Below are positions 6,721-15,176 of a DNA stretch of 20,850 nucleotides, piece after piece. The stretch is from Symbiodinium natans (lineage: Eukaryota > Sar > Dinophyceae > Suessiales > Symbiodiniaceae). Every line of letters starts with the position of its first letter. Positions within the stretch are counted from its first letter, which is position 1. The position numbers and the translations under genes are program-made. The stretch covers positions 1-20,850 of the forward strand of contig CAJNDS010001378.1 in NCBI GenBank assembly GCA_905221605.1, written 5' to 3'. Under the pieces are notes generated by a model. That model made no database searches. It saw only the letters and a list, made by a program, of their open reading frames with translations, and was not told the DNA's origin.

Positions 6721-7677
6721 TGCAGCCAAGGAGCCTTGTGTTCCCCTCCCTAATTGGGTCGGGATGTGATCAAGGCCTGCGTGAATGCAGCTAAGTAGCC
6801 TTGCGTTCCCCTCCCTAATTGGGTCGGGATGTGATCAAGGCCTGCGTGAATGCAGCCAAGGAGCCTTGCGTTGGAGCCTTGCGTTCCCCTCCCTAATTGG
6901 GTCGGGATGTGATCAAGGCCTGCGTGAATGCAGCCAAGGAGCCTTGCGTTGGAGCCTTGCGTTCCCCTCCCTAATTGGGTCGGGATGTGATCAAGGCCTG
7001 CGTGAATGCAGCCAAGGAGCCTTGCGTTCCCCTCCCTAATTGGGTCGGGATGTGATCAAGGCCTGCGTGAATGCAGCCAAGGAGCCTTGCGTTGGAGCCT
7101 TGCGTTCCCCTCCCTAATTGGGTCGGGATGTGATCAAGGCCTGCGTGAATGCAGCCAAGGAGCCTTGTTCCCCTCCCTAATTGGGTCGGGATGTGATCAG
7201 GGCCTGCGTGAATGCGGCCAAGGAGCCTTGCGTTCCTCCCTAATTGGGTCGGGATGTGATCGAGGCCTGCGTGAATGCAGCCAAGGAGCCTTGCGTTCCC
7301 CTCCCTGTCGGGATGTGATCACGGCCTGCGTGAATGAGCCTCGCGTTCCCCTCCCTAATTGGGTCGGGATGTGATCAAGGCCTGCGTGAATGCAGCCAAG
7401 GAGCCTTGTGTTCCCCTCCCTAATTGGGTCGGGATGTGATCAAGGCCTGCGTGAATGCAGCCAAGTAGCCTTGCGTTCTCCTCCCTAATTGGGGCGGGAT
7501 GTGATCAAGGCCTTTGTGAATGCAGCCAAGGAGCCTTGCGTTGCCCTCCCTAATTGGGTCGGGATGTGATCAAGGCCTGCGCGAATGCAGCCAAGGAGCC
7601 TTGCGTTCCCCTCCCCAATTGGGTCGGGATGTGATCAAGGCCTGCGTGAATGCAGCCAAGGAGCCTTGCGTTCCCCT
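6721..7677 (+). repeat. 65-bp satellite array, right arm
   Basis: About 15 monomers with consensus CCAAGGAGCCTTGCGTTCCC, then CTCCCTAATTGGGTCGGGAT, then GTGATCAAGGCCTGCGTGAA, then TGCAG. Several joints show a duplicated GCGTTGGAGCCTTGCG (near 6870, 6950 and 7090), absent from the left arm. Monomers here carry GATCAAGGCCTGCGTG, whereas D1/D2 arrays mostly carry GATCAGGGCCTGTGTA, so the two sets form subfamilies. Confidence 0.95.
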
Positions 7678-7825
7678 AAGCGCCCTTGGATGCCCCTCTG
7701 GAAGCCCTCCCGAAGTACTAATGTGTGTTGGGTGGCAGTGGGGTAGGGGGTTTGGGGGCATGTTTTGGGGTCGAAATTTGCAATTGAAATTGAAACACTA
7801 CAATTTCTATTTATCCTGGCCTTGA
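7678..7825 (+). other. Edge of right arm with tail flank
   Basis: Mirror of 1559-1709. No gene. The final 36 bp (7790-7825) are the tail flank TGAAACACTACAATTTCTAT, then TTATCCTGGCCTTGAG, which leads straight into TTTAGGG repeats. Confidence 0.75.
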
Positions 7826-7916
7826 GGGTTTAGGGTTTAGGGTTTAGGGTTTAGGGTTTAGGGTTTAGGGTTTAGGGTTTAGGGTTTAGGGTTTAGGGTT
7901 TAGGGTTTAGGGTTTA
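7826..7916. repeat. Internal telomeric tract ITS4, TTTAGGG orientation
   Basis: Thirteen perfect GGGTTTA heptamers with a complete junction: TACAATTTCTAT at 7799-7810 on the left and ATAGAAATTGTA at 7916-7927 on the right. Confidence 0.95.
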
Positions 7917-8110
7917 TAGAAATTGTATAGGGTTTGTGTCCGGAGTTTTGGGGGGTTTTGTCGGGTTTTGGGGGGTTTTGTCGGGTTTTGGGGGGTTTTG
8001 GGGGGTTTTGCCGGGTTTTGTTTTTTGCCTTTCAATGTTTTACATTTTTGTTGGTTGGGCTTGGGGGGGCTGGGGGGGATGGGGGGCTGGGGTGGGGGGG
8101 CTTGCGCCAG
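7916..8110 (+). repeat. J element followed by GGGGTTTT-type array and G-rich tract
   Basis: ATAGAAATTGTA then TAGGGTTTGTGTCCGGAG, followed by about seven 10-bp units alternating GGGGGGTTTT and GTCGGGTTTT (7945-8020). After a short T-rich stretch come runs of six or seven G separated by CT or AT (8058-8100). The same order occurs after the J elements at 13937 and 14944. Confidence 0.85.
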
Positions 8111-8480
8111 AATTCAAATTTTGAAGGTCTGTATCGGCCCAAAACCTCAAGAATTAAAATTTTGAAAGCCTGGGAATCTTTGGATATGGATCCCAAAACT
8201 CTAGATTTCAAATTTGGAAGATCTGGGGATTTCTGGATAATTGATCAAAATCTCCTGCAGTCCTCCAGGATTCAAATTTAGAAGGCCTGGGGATCTTTGG
8301 ATATCGATTCAAAACCTCTGGAATTTTCGGAATTCAAATTTTGAAGGATTTGATAAATACTGGATATCTGAATAAGTCCTCCAAAAATCTTTAGAATTCA
8401 AATTTGGAAGATCTGGGGACTTCTGGATAATTGATCAAAACCTCCAGAATTAAAATCTTGAAGATCTGGGAGTTCTTTTT
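8111..8480. repeat. Degenerate AT-rich repeats, copy 1
   Basis: Seven diverged units start with AATTCAAATTTTGAAGG or close variants (8111, 8153, 8204, 8270, 8332, 8395, 8449), 42-66 bp apart. They share CTGGGGATTTCTGGATA and GATCAAAACCTCCAG segments. The units are much more diverged than the satellite, implying an older array. Confidence 0.75.
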
Positions 8481-9358
8481 GAGGGTATTCATTATAATTC
8501 TCCTGATGTCCCGAATCTTTGTTGACCCTTGTCTGTGGGTGTTAGCCTCGAAGTTTCGATATATTATTACAATTGATATGGTTCCACGAATATTTGAATT
8601 ACATATCTTGTAATTTGAATAATTTTTTGGATTGCAATTCTTTAGAATGATAATGGTTCATTTCACCCCCTCGAAATTTCAGAGAATATAGAGGAATTTC
8701 AATTAATATTGGTATTGTTTTTGCAAATTCGGATTTCAGTTCTATGAAATCGGATATTGTGTCCGGACTATTTGGGGTGGAAAGGGCAATATTTTCGGTC
8801 CCACGATCTCTTGAGCCTTCTCGGGGAGGAAAAGAATTTGATTTGTTGCTGGAGGTGTCTCTTCGGCAACATTTGATATAACAATTCATTAAAACCTTTC
8901 TGAACTCCGTGGAAGAGACGGACCTGATGCTTGAAGGTCTGGTGGTCTTCTGTCCATGTCTGCAGTTCTGGGCCAGGAGAAGTTGAGCATGTTGGTTCTT
9001 GACAGCCAATGCTTGTAATTCTTGTCTTTCGTCTTGTCATGGTGATATTGATTTGATTGTTTCGACACCTCGTCTCGCTTTTTGGATAGGTTTCTGAAAG
9101 AAAACCATGTCTTTTGTTTGGGGTAACTCTAATCTTGAGCCCGCAGAGAAGAGCGGCGCAGTTGTTGCTCAGTTTTGCTGGGGCGCCAGTCTTGCCACAC
9201 ATCCATCCATCACATGAGCATGAGCTGGCGCCTTGGTTTCTGCCTTGCCTTGTGCGATCTCGCGTGAGAACGCTGGTCTGTGGGGGGTGAAACGTTGGCG
9301 TGGAGCACCAGAGGTGTCCTCGCGGCATCACAACATTGTTAGGAGATGGCAGCCGCGG
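8481..9358. other. No convincing gene; conserved between D1 and D2
   Basis: An open frame of 136 codons on the minus strand (8599-9009) is also open in D2 (15665-16075). However, most of the base differences between the copies change amino acids (five residues differ among about nine base changes), as expected without selection, and I recognise no motif. A second minus frame (8768-9331) is not intact in D2. The part just below 9358 is probably the 3' flank of the CIREV block. Confidence 0.5.
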
Positions 9359-9769
9359 CTAGACCTCTCGGATGCAGTAGGTCGCGGGATGTCGAGCGAG
9401 CTCCGCCAAGAAGACGGCTTCCGGTATCTGCTCTGCTCTGCGGGTACGAGCCAGGGAGTTCAACCTGAAGATCTTCTCATGGAAATATCGATATGCCACC
9501 CAGTGTGCGTTGTCCCGGTTCTGCACCGCCCCGGCAGCTGCTTCCAGATCGTGCTTGCTCACTACGGGTTGAAGGTCCATTTGCCACCTCACACGACCAA
9601 AAGCAGCCATGGCTTTGGTTTGCAGTACCTGCGCAAGCACTTCCGAGGAGTAGAAGCCACCTGGCGCCACGTGGTCCTCTGCAGCTTCACCTCGTTCCAC
9701 CCCACCTTCTTCGAGGACAACCTGCACGGCGTTGTCCATGTCCGCTTCAGTGAAGAATGCTGCCCCCAA
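9359..9769 (-). pseudogene. CIREV-family coding block, copy 1 (probable last exon)
   Basis: A minus-strand frame of 136-137 codons, GC-rich and gene-like in composition, without internal stops. It contains FFTEADMDNAVQV, then GGFYSSEVLAQVLQTKAMAA, then VRWQMDLQPVVSKHDLEAAA, and ends RHPATYCIREV-TAG. Its 5' edge is cut by satellite DNA (AACGCAAAGGCTCC) with no convincing start codon, so it is either a terminal exon or a truncated gene. Compared with D2 I count about seven base changes, five of them altering amino acids, which argues against present constraint. The CIREV name is only a label for the C-terminal motif. Family and function are unknown. Confidence 0.55.
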
Positions 9770-9770
9770 G

Positions 9771-10150
9771 GAGCCTTTGCGTTCCCTTCCCTAACTGGGT
9801 CAGGATGTGATCAGGGCCTGTGTAAATGCAGCCAAGGAGCCTTGCATTCCCTCCCTGACTGGGTCGGATGTGATCAGGGCCTGCGTGAACGCAGCCCAGG
9901 AGCCTTGGCCTCCCTAATTGGGTAGGGATGTGATCAGGGCCTGTGTATGAAGCCAAGGAGCCTTGTGTTCCCTTCAGGGTGTGAGCAGGACCTGTGCAGA
10001 TGCAGCCAAGGAGCCTTGCATTCCCCTCCCTAATTGGGTGGGGATGTGATCAGGGCCTGTAAATGCAGGCACAGAGCCTTGTGTTCCCCTGCCTAGTTCG
10101 GTCGGGATGTGATCAGGGCCGGTAAATGCAGCCAAGGAGCCTTGCGCTGC
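9771..10150 (+). repeat. 65-bp satellite, short array between coding blocks, copy 1
   Basis: About six diverged and partly truncated monomers (CCAAGGAGCCTTTGCGTTCC and similar) fill exactly the gap between the two minus-strand coding blocks. One unit is shortened near 9960-9990. Confidence 0.92.
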
Positions 10151-10187
10151 GCTCTCTTCTCTAAAGAATGCTCAGTGATAAACAATC

Positions 10188-10838
10188 TCAGGTGCTTTTT
10201 GGGATGTCCCTCAGGGCTGTAAACACCTGACCTTTGCCCTCTTGGTACTTGGTCTTCCCGCCTGGAGCCTGCTGGTTGCCGATCCTCACGTTGATGTTGC
10301 CCGAGAGCTTGCGAGCGTATTGGGAGAAGCTTCCATATCCATTCTGCCATCCGCCTGTGCCCGTGGAAAACAGGTGTGGGAAGAACTTCACGTCCATGTC
10401 GTCCGTGAGCTCCGAAGTGCTTCGGATTTTCTGCAGCTCCACAGTGTCCGCTCTGGGGGCTTTCAGCTCTTTGGGATCAGGTACGTCATCTCTAGCCTGT
10501 CTTCCTTCTCTTCCATTGTTTCGACAGAGGCCGCTGCGTTTTCCGAGTGCTGCGCTTCGCCCCCCAAGGCCGAGGAGTGTGAGCCACCGGACTCCCCCGT
10601 TTGGCGCCCTTGGGAGGTTTCGCGGTCTGTCGTTGCCGCTGCGCTTGTACACGGCTGCACTTTTCCAGCGAGGATGATTTCCATTCTTGTGAAGGCTCCC
10701 TCCACTGCTGGGTTTGCCTGGTAGAGGCGGTGCTGCGCTTTCAGCTCTTGCAAGGCTTTGTGCAAGCAGTCTAGACGAGCTGGGGAAGCGGTCTTGCCCT
10801 GCACTCCTTCCACCAGGACAGTGCCATCTTACTGGAGC
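10188..10838 (-). pseudogene. Broken coding block with Helitron-like FPHLF motif, copy 1
   Basis: Read on the minus strand, a frame opens near 10830 (AVEGAFTRMEIILAGKVQP and SVETMEEKEDRLEMTYLIP) and continues, after a frameshift, as ELKAPRADTVELQKIRS, then DDMDVKFFPHLFSTGTGGW, then SFSQYARKL, and ends IPKST-stop at 10188. The FPHLF-x-TG-x-GGW pattern followed by SF-x-x-YA recalls the region before the Rep domain in Helitron transposon proteins; this is from memory and the match is short. Lesions in this copy are TAA at the 5' edge (GAA in D2) and one base missing near 10475 (CCAAAG against CCCCAAAG in D2), which puts the two halves in different frames. Satellite DNA flanks both sides. Confidence 0.5.
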
Positions 10839-13690
10839 CTTGTGTTTCTCTCCCTAATTGGGTCAGGATGTGATCAGGGCCTGTGTAAATGCAGCCAAGG
10901 AGCCTTGCGTTCCCCTCCCGAATTTGGTCGGGATGTGATCAGGGCCTGTGTAACTGCAGCCAAGGAGCCTTTGTATTCACCTCCCTAATTGGGTCGGGAT
11001 GTGATCAAGACCTGTGCGAAATGCAGCCAAGGAGCCTTGTGATTCTCCCTAATTGGGTCGGGGTGTGATCAGGGCCTGTGTAAATGCAGCCAAGGAGCCT
11101 TGCATTCCCCTCCCAGGGCCTGTGTAAATGCAGCCAGGGAGCCTTGCATTGCCCTCCCTAAATGGGTCAGGATGTGATCAGGGTTTGTGTAAATGCATCC
11201 AAGGAGCCTTGCATTCCCCTCCCTAATTGGGTCGGGATGTGACCAGGGCCTGTTTGCATGCAGCCAAGGAGCCTTGGCATTCCCCTCCCTAATTGGGTCG
11301 GGATGTGATCAGGGCCTGTGTAAATGCAGCCAAGGAGCCTTGCATTCCCCTCCCTAATTGGGTCGGGATGTGATCAGGGCCTGTGTTAATGCTGCCAAGG
11401 AGCCTTTGTATTTACCTCCCTAATTGATCAAGGGCTGTGTAAATGCAGCCAAGGTCCGGATGTGGTGTGACTGCAGCCAAGGAGCCTTGCATTCCCTTCC
11501 CGGATTGGGTCCGGATGTGATCAGGGCCTGTGTGAATGCAGCCAAGAAGCATTGCATTCCCTTCCCTAATTGGGTCGGGATGTGATCAAGGGCTGTGTAA
11601 ATGCCGCCAAGGAGCCTTTGTATTTACCTTCCTAATTGGGTCGGGATGTGATCAAGGGCTGTGTAAATGCAGCCAAGGAGCCTTGTGTTTCTCTCCCTAA
11701 TTGGATCAGGATGTGATCAGGGCCTGTGTAAATGCAGCCAAGGAGCCTTGCGTTCCCCTCCCGAATTGGGTCGGGATGTGATCAGGGCCTGTGTAACTGC
11801 AGCCCAGGAGCCTTTGTATTCACCTCCCTAATTGGGTCGGGATGTGATCAAGACCTGTGCGAAATGCAGCCAAGGAGCCTTGTGATTCTCCCTAATTGGG
11901 TCGGGATGTGATCAGGGCCTGTGTAAATGCAGCCAAGGAGCCTTGCATTCCCCTCCCAGGGCCTGGGTAAATGCAGCCAGGGAGCCTTGCATTGCCCTCC
12001 CTAAATGGGTCAGGATGTGATCAGGGTTTGTGTAAATGCAGCCAAGGAGCCTTGCATTCCCCTCCCTAATTGGGTCGGGATGTGACCAGGGCCTGTTTGA
12101 ATGCAGCCAAGGAGCCTTGGCATTCCCCTCCCTAATTGGGTCGGGATGTGATCAGGGCCTGTGTAAATGCAGCCAAGGAGCCTTGCATTCCCCTCCCTAA
12201 TTGGGTCGGGATGTGATCAGGGCCTGTGTGAATGCTGCCAAGGAGCCTTTGTATTTACCTCCCTAATTGGGTCGGGATGTGATCAAGGGCTGTGTAAATG
12301 CAGCCAAGGAGCCTTGTGTTTCTCTCCCTAATTGGGTCAGCCTGTGTAAATGCAGCCAAGGAGCCTTGCATTCCCCTCCCGAATTGGGTCGGGATGTGAT
12401 CAGGGCCTGTGTAACTGCAGCCAAGGAGCCTTTGTATTCACCTCCCTAATTGGGTCGGGATGTGATCAAGCCCTGTGTAAATGCAGCCAAGGAGCCTTGT
12501 GATTCTCCCTAATTGGGTCGGGATGTGATCAGGGCCTGTGAAAATGCTGCCAAGGAGGCTTGTGTTCATCTCCCTAATTGGGTCGGGATGTGATCAGGGC
12601 CTGTCTAAACGCAGCCAAGGAGCCTTGCATTCCCCTCCCTAATTGAGTCGGGATGTGACCAGGGCCTGTGTAAATGCAGCCAAGGAGCCTTTGTATTCAC
12701 CTCCCTAATTGGGTCGGGATGTGATCAAGACCTGTGTAAATGCAGCCAAGGAGCCTTGTGATTCTCCCTAATTGGGTCGGGATGTGATCAGGGCCTGTGT
12801 CAATGCAGCCAAGGAGCCTTGCATTCCCCTCCCTAATTGGGTCGGGATGTGATCAGGGCCTCTGTGAATGCTGCCAAGGAGCCTTTGTAGTCACCTCCCT
12901 AATTGGGTCGGGATGTGATCAAGACCTGTGTAAATGCAGCCAAGGAGCCTTGTGATTCTCCCTAATTGGGTCGGGATGTGATCAGGGCCTGTGTCAATGC
13001 AGCCGAGGAGCCTTGCATTCCCCTCCCTAATTGGGTCGGGATGTGATCAGGGCCTGTGTGAATGCTGCCAAGGAGCCTTTGTAGTCACCTCCCTAATTGG
13101 GTCGGGATGTGATCAGGGCCTGTGTAAATGCAGCCAAGGAGCCTTTTGTTTCTCTTCCTACTTTGGGTCAGGATGTGATCAGGGCCTGTGTAAATGCAGT
13201 GTTCACCTCCCGAATTGGGTCAGGATGTGATCAGGGTCTGTGTAAATGCAGCCCAGGAGCCTTTGTATTCACCTCCCTAATTGGGTCGGTATGTGATCAG
13301 GGCCTGTGTAAATGCAGCCAAGGAGCCTTGCATTCCCCTCCCTAATTGGGTCGGGATGTGATGAGGGCCTGTGTAAATGCAGCCATGGAGCCTTTGCGTT
13401 CCCCTCCCTAATTGGGTCGGGATGTGATCAGAGCCTGTGTGAATGCTGCCAAGGAGCCTTTGTATTCCCCTCCCTAATTGGGTCGGTGTGTGAGCAGGGC
13501 TTATGTAACTGAAGGAGCCTTTGCGTTCCCCCCCCCCCCCACAACTGGGTCGGGAGCCTTGCATTCCAGGGCGGGATGTGATCAAAGCCTGTGTGAATAC
13601 GAGCCTTGCGTTAGCCTCCTGAATTTGGGTCAGGGATCGGGGCTTGTGTGAATGCAATCAAGGAGCTTGGCCTTCTCCTCCCTAGTTGAG
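10834..13690 (+). repeat. 65-bp satellite, long array with higher-order pattern, copy 1
   Basis: About 44 monomers with consensus CCAAGGAGCCTTGCATTCCC, CTCCCTAATTGGGTCGGGAT, GTGATCAGGGCCTGTGTAAA, TGCAG. Distinct variants recur in order. The GTGTTTCTC variant is at 10834, 11677 and 12308, and a truncated monomer (TCCCAGGGCC) at 11111 and 11954, giving a higher-order period of 843 bp (13 monomers) and then a shortened one of 631 bp. The right end is degenerate (13500-13690), with a poly-C run near 13530. Confidence 0.94.
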
Positions 13691-13825
13691 GTAACTAGTG
13701 AGCGAGGATAAGGGTTTGCAGGGGTCAACTGTGCCAATATGTTCAATTTACTTAAACCTCTTTGCCTGCAGGAATCGAGCTATTCGTAATGAAACACATA
13801 CAATTTATATTTATCCTGGTCTTGA
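13691..13825 (+). other. Unique tail and tail flank, copy 1
   Basis: Non-repetitive 135 bp without a gene. It includes GAGCTATTCGTAATGAAACA, also found with two changes at 14689 in module E. The last 36 bp are the tail flank, in variant form (TACAATTTATAT, TTATCCTGGTCTTGAG). Confidence 0.7.
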
Positions 13826-13937
13826 GGGTTTAGGGTTTAGGGTTTAGGGTTTAGGGTTTAGGGTTTAGGGTTTAGGGTTTAGGGTTTAGGGTTTAGGGTT
13901 TAGGGTTTAGGGTTTAGGGTTTAGGGTTTAGGGTTTA
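13826..13937. repeat. Internal telomeric tract ITS5, TTTAGGG orientation
   Basis: Sixteen GGGTTTA heptamers without interruption. Left word TACAATTTATAT (13799-13810, one mismatch); right word ATAGAAATTGTA (13937-13948). Confidence 0.95.
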
Positions 13938-14049
13938 TAGAAATTGTATAGGGTTTGTGTCCGGGGTTTTGGGGGGTTTTGGGGGGTTTTGGGGGGTTTT
14001 GGGGGGGTTTGCCGGGTTTTGTTTTTTGCTTTTGTCCTTGGGGTTGTGG
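13937..14049 (+). repeat. J element and GGGGGGTTTT array, module E
   Basis: ATAGAAATTGTA then TAGGGTTTGTGTCCGGGG, followed by about five GGGGGGTTTT units, a GCCGGGTTTTG unit and TTTTTGCTTTTGTCC. The order is the same as after ITS4, but a minisatellite replaces the rest of the module. Confidence 0.88.
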
Positions 14050-14633
14050 GGCTGGGGCTGGGGGAGGGGCTGGAGGGGCTGGCGGGGCTGTAGGGGCTGG
14101 AGGGGCTGGAGCTGGATTGGCTGGATTGGCTGGAGGGGCTGGAGGGGCTGGAGGGGCTGGAGCCGCTGGAGGGGCTGGAGGGGCTGGAGGGGCTGGAGGG
14201 GCTGGAGGGGCTGGAGGGGCTGGAGGGGCTGGAGCTGGATTGGCTGGAGGGGCTGGAGGGGCTGGAGGGGCTGGAGGGGCTGGAGCCGCTGGAGGGGCTG
14301 GAGGGGCTGGAGGGGCTGGAGGGGCTGGAGGGGCTGGAGGGGGGCTGGAGGCTGTGGAGGGCTGGAGGGGCTGGAGGGCTGGAGGTGGAGGTGGAGGGGC
14401 TGGAGGGGCTGGAGGGGCTGGAGGGGCTGGAAGGGCCGGAGGGGCCGGAGGGGCTGGAGGGGCTGGGAGGGGCTGGAGGGGCTGGAGGGGCTGGAGGGGC
14501 TGGAGGGGCTGGAGGGGCTGGAGGGGCTGGAGGGGCTGGAGGGGCTGGAGGGGCTGGAGGGGCTGGGGGCTGGAGGGGCTGGGGGTTGAGGGGGCTGGAG
14601 GGGGCTGGAGGGGCTGGAGGGGCTGGAGGGGCA
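14050..14633. repeat. 9-bp minisatellite GGGGCTGGA, module E
   Basis: About 60 copies of GGGGCTGGA with variants such as AGCCGCTGGA, GCTGGATTGGCT and GGGGCCGGA. Nested duplication is visible: the segment with GGAGCTGGATTGGCTGGA and GGAGCCGCTGGA occurs twice (about 14106-14168 and 14230-14292). Since nine is three codons and no frame of the unit has a stop, five or more open frames of 119-244 codons arise on both strands. I do not call them genes. Confidence 0.95.
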
Positions 14634-14736
14634 AGTGGGCTGAGAGGGGAATATTTTTGCACTGTGAAGGATGAAGGATTATTGCACGAGCTGCTCGTAA
14701 TGAAACACTTACATTTTCTATTTATTCTGGCCTTGA
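14634..14736 (+). other. Tail and tail flank, module E
   Basis: Short unique sequence, then GAGCTGCTCGTAATGAAACA and the tail flank (TACATTTTCTAT, TTATTCTGGCCTTGAG). The 20-bp similarity with the D1 tail shows that module E is a shortened relative of the D modules. Confidence 0.7.
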
Positions 14737-14944
14737 GGGTTTAGGGTTTAGGGTTTAGGGTTTAGGGTTTAGGGTTTAGGGTTTAGGGTTTAGGGTTTAG
14801 GGTTTAGGGTTTAGGGTTTAGGGTTTAGGGTTTATGGTTTAGGTTTAGGGTTTAGGGTTTAGGGTTTAGGGTTTAGGGTTTAGGGTTTAGGGTTTAGGGT
14901 TTAGGGTTTAGGGTTTAGGGTTTAGGGTTATGGTTTAGGGTTTA
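14737..14944. repeat. Internal telomeric tract ITS6, TTTAGGG orientation
   Basis: About 29 GGGTTTA heptamers with two small irregular patches (TTTATGGTTTAGGTTTAGGG near 14831, and GGGTTATGG near 14925). Bounded by TACATTTTCTAT (14710-14721) and a shortened ATAGAATTGTA (14944-14954). Confidence 0.95.
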
Positions 14945-15170
14945 TAGAATTGTATAGGTTTGGTGTGTCCGGAGTTTTTGTGGGGGGTTTTGGGGTCGGG
15001 TTTTGGGTGGTTTTGTTGGTCGGTTTTTTTGTGGGGGGGTTTTGGGGGGGGGGTTTTTGCCGGGTTTTGTTTTTTTTGCCTTTCAAGTTTTACATTTTTT
15101 TGTATGTTTGGGCTTGGGGCTGTGGGGGGGAAAAATTTAAGATGGGGGGCTGGGGTGGGGGGGCTTGCGC
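14944..15170 (+). repeat. Diverged J element and G/T-rich array, copy 2
   Basis: ATAGAATTGTATAGGTTTGG then TGTGTCCGGAG: the same J element with several single-base indels. It is followed by irregular GGGG/TTTT blocks and a G-rich stretch with GGGGGGGAAAAATTTAAG (15125-15142). It has more indels than the equivalent after ITS4 or ITS5. Confidence 0.8.
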
Positions 15171-15176
15171 CATAAT

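Larger units (their letters stand above)
4980..7825 (-). repeat. Right arm of large inverted repeat
   Basis: Reverse complement of 1559-4165 in the same order from the centre outward: telomeric tract, J element, 11-bp array, G-rich tract, gene fragments, octamers, satellite, tail flank. Non-satellite differences found by eye are an extra AC near 6097-6100 and CAAATAG instead of CGAATAG near 6049. The satellite has a different monomer arrangement, including repeated GCGTTGGAGCCTTGCG junctions, so the arrays have changed independently. Confidence 0.93.
7826..13825 (+). repeat. Module D1, first copy of a ~7.07-kb direct repeat
   Basis: Landmarks in D1 recur in D2 at offsets of 7063-7068 bp: 8431 and 15497, 9359 and 16426, 10242 and 17309, 12267 and 19334, 13312 and 20379, 13741 and 20804. 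The module runs from ITS4 to the tail flank before ITS5 and holds G-rich arrays, AT-rich repeats, two broken coding blocks, two satellite arrays and a unique tail. Confidence 0.93.

Noticed and set aside
6785-7374. Open frames with repeated LIGSGCDQGLRECSQGAL
   Set aside because: The 65-bp satellite shifts frame with each monomer, and equivalent frames appear in every satellite array on both strands.
8768-9331. Minus-strand 187-codon frame with a possible reverse-transcriptase-like phrase (TWTEDHQTFKHQV)
   Set aside because: No catalytic motif such as YxDD is present, and the frame is broken in the D2 copy; the resemblance is too weak.
9233-9925. Plus-strand 230-codon frame across the CIREV block
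   Set aside because: It is antisense to the block that has homologues in the arms, it runs into satellite DNA, and its D2 counterpart has a different start because of an indel.
10834-13690. CRISPR-like array
   Set aside because: The monomers are head-to-tail without unique spacers, in a eukaryotic subtelomere; this is a satellite.
13921-14674. Five open frames of 119-244 codons encoding Gly/Ala-, Arg/Gly/Trp-, Pro/Ala- or Ser/Pro-rich proteins
   Set aside because: They are translations of a 9-bp repeat with no stop in any frame, on both strands, with no non-repeat domain.
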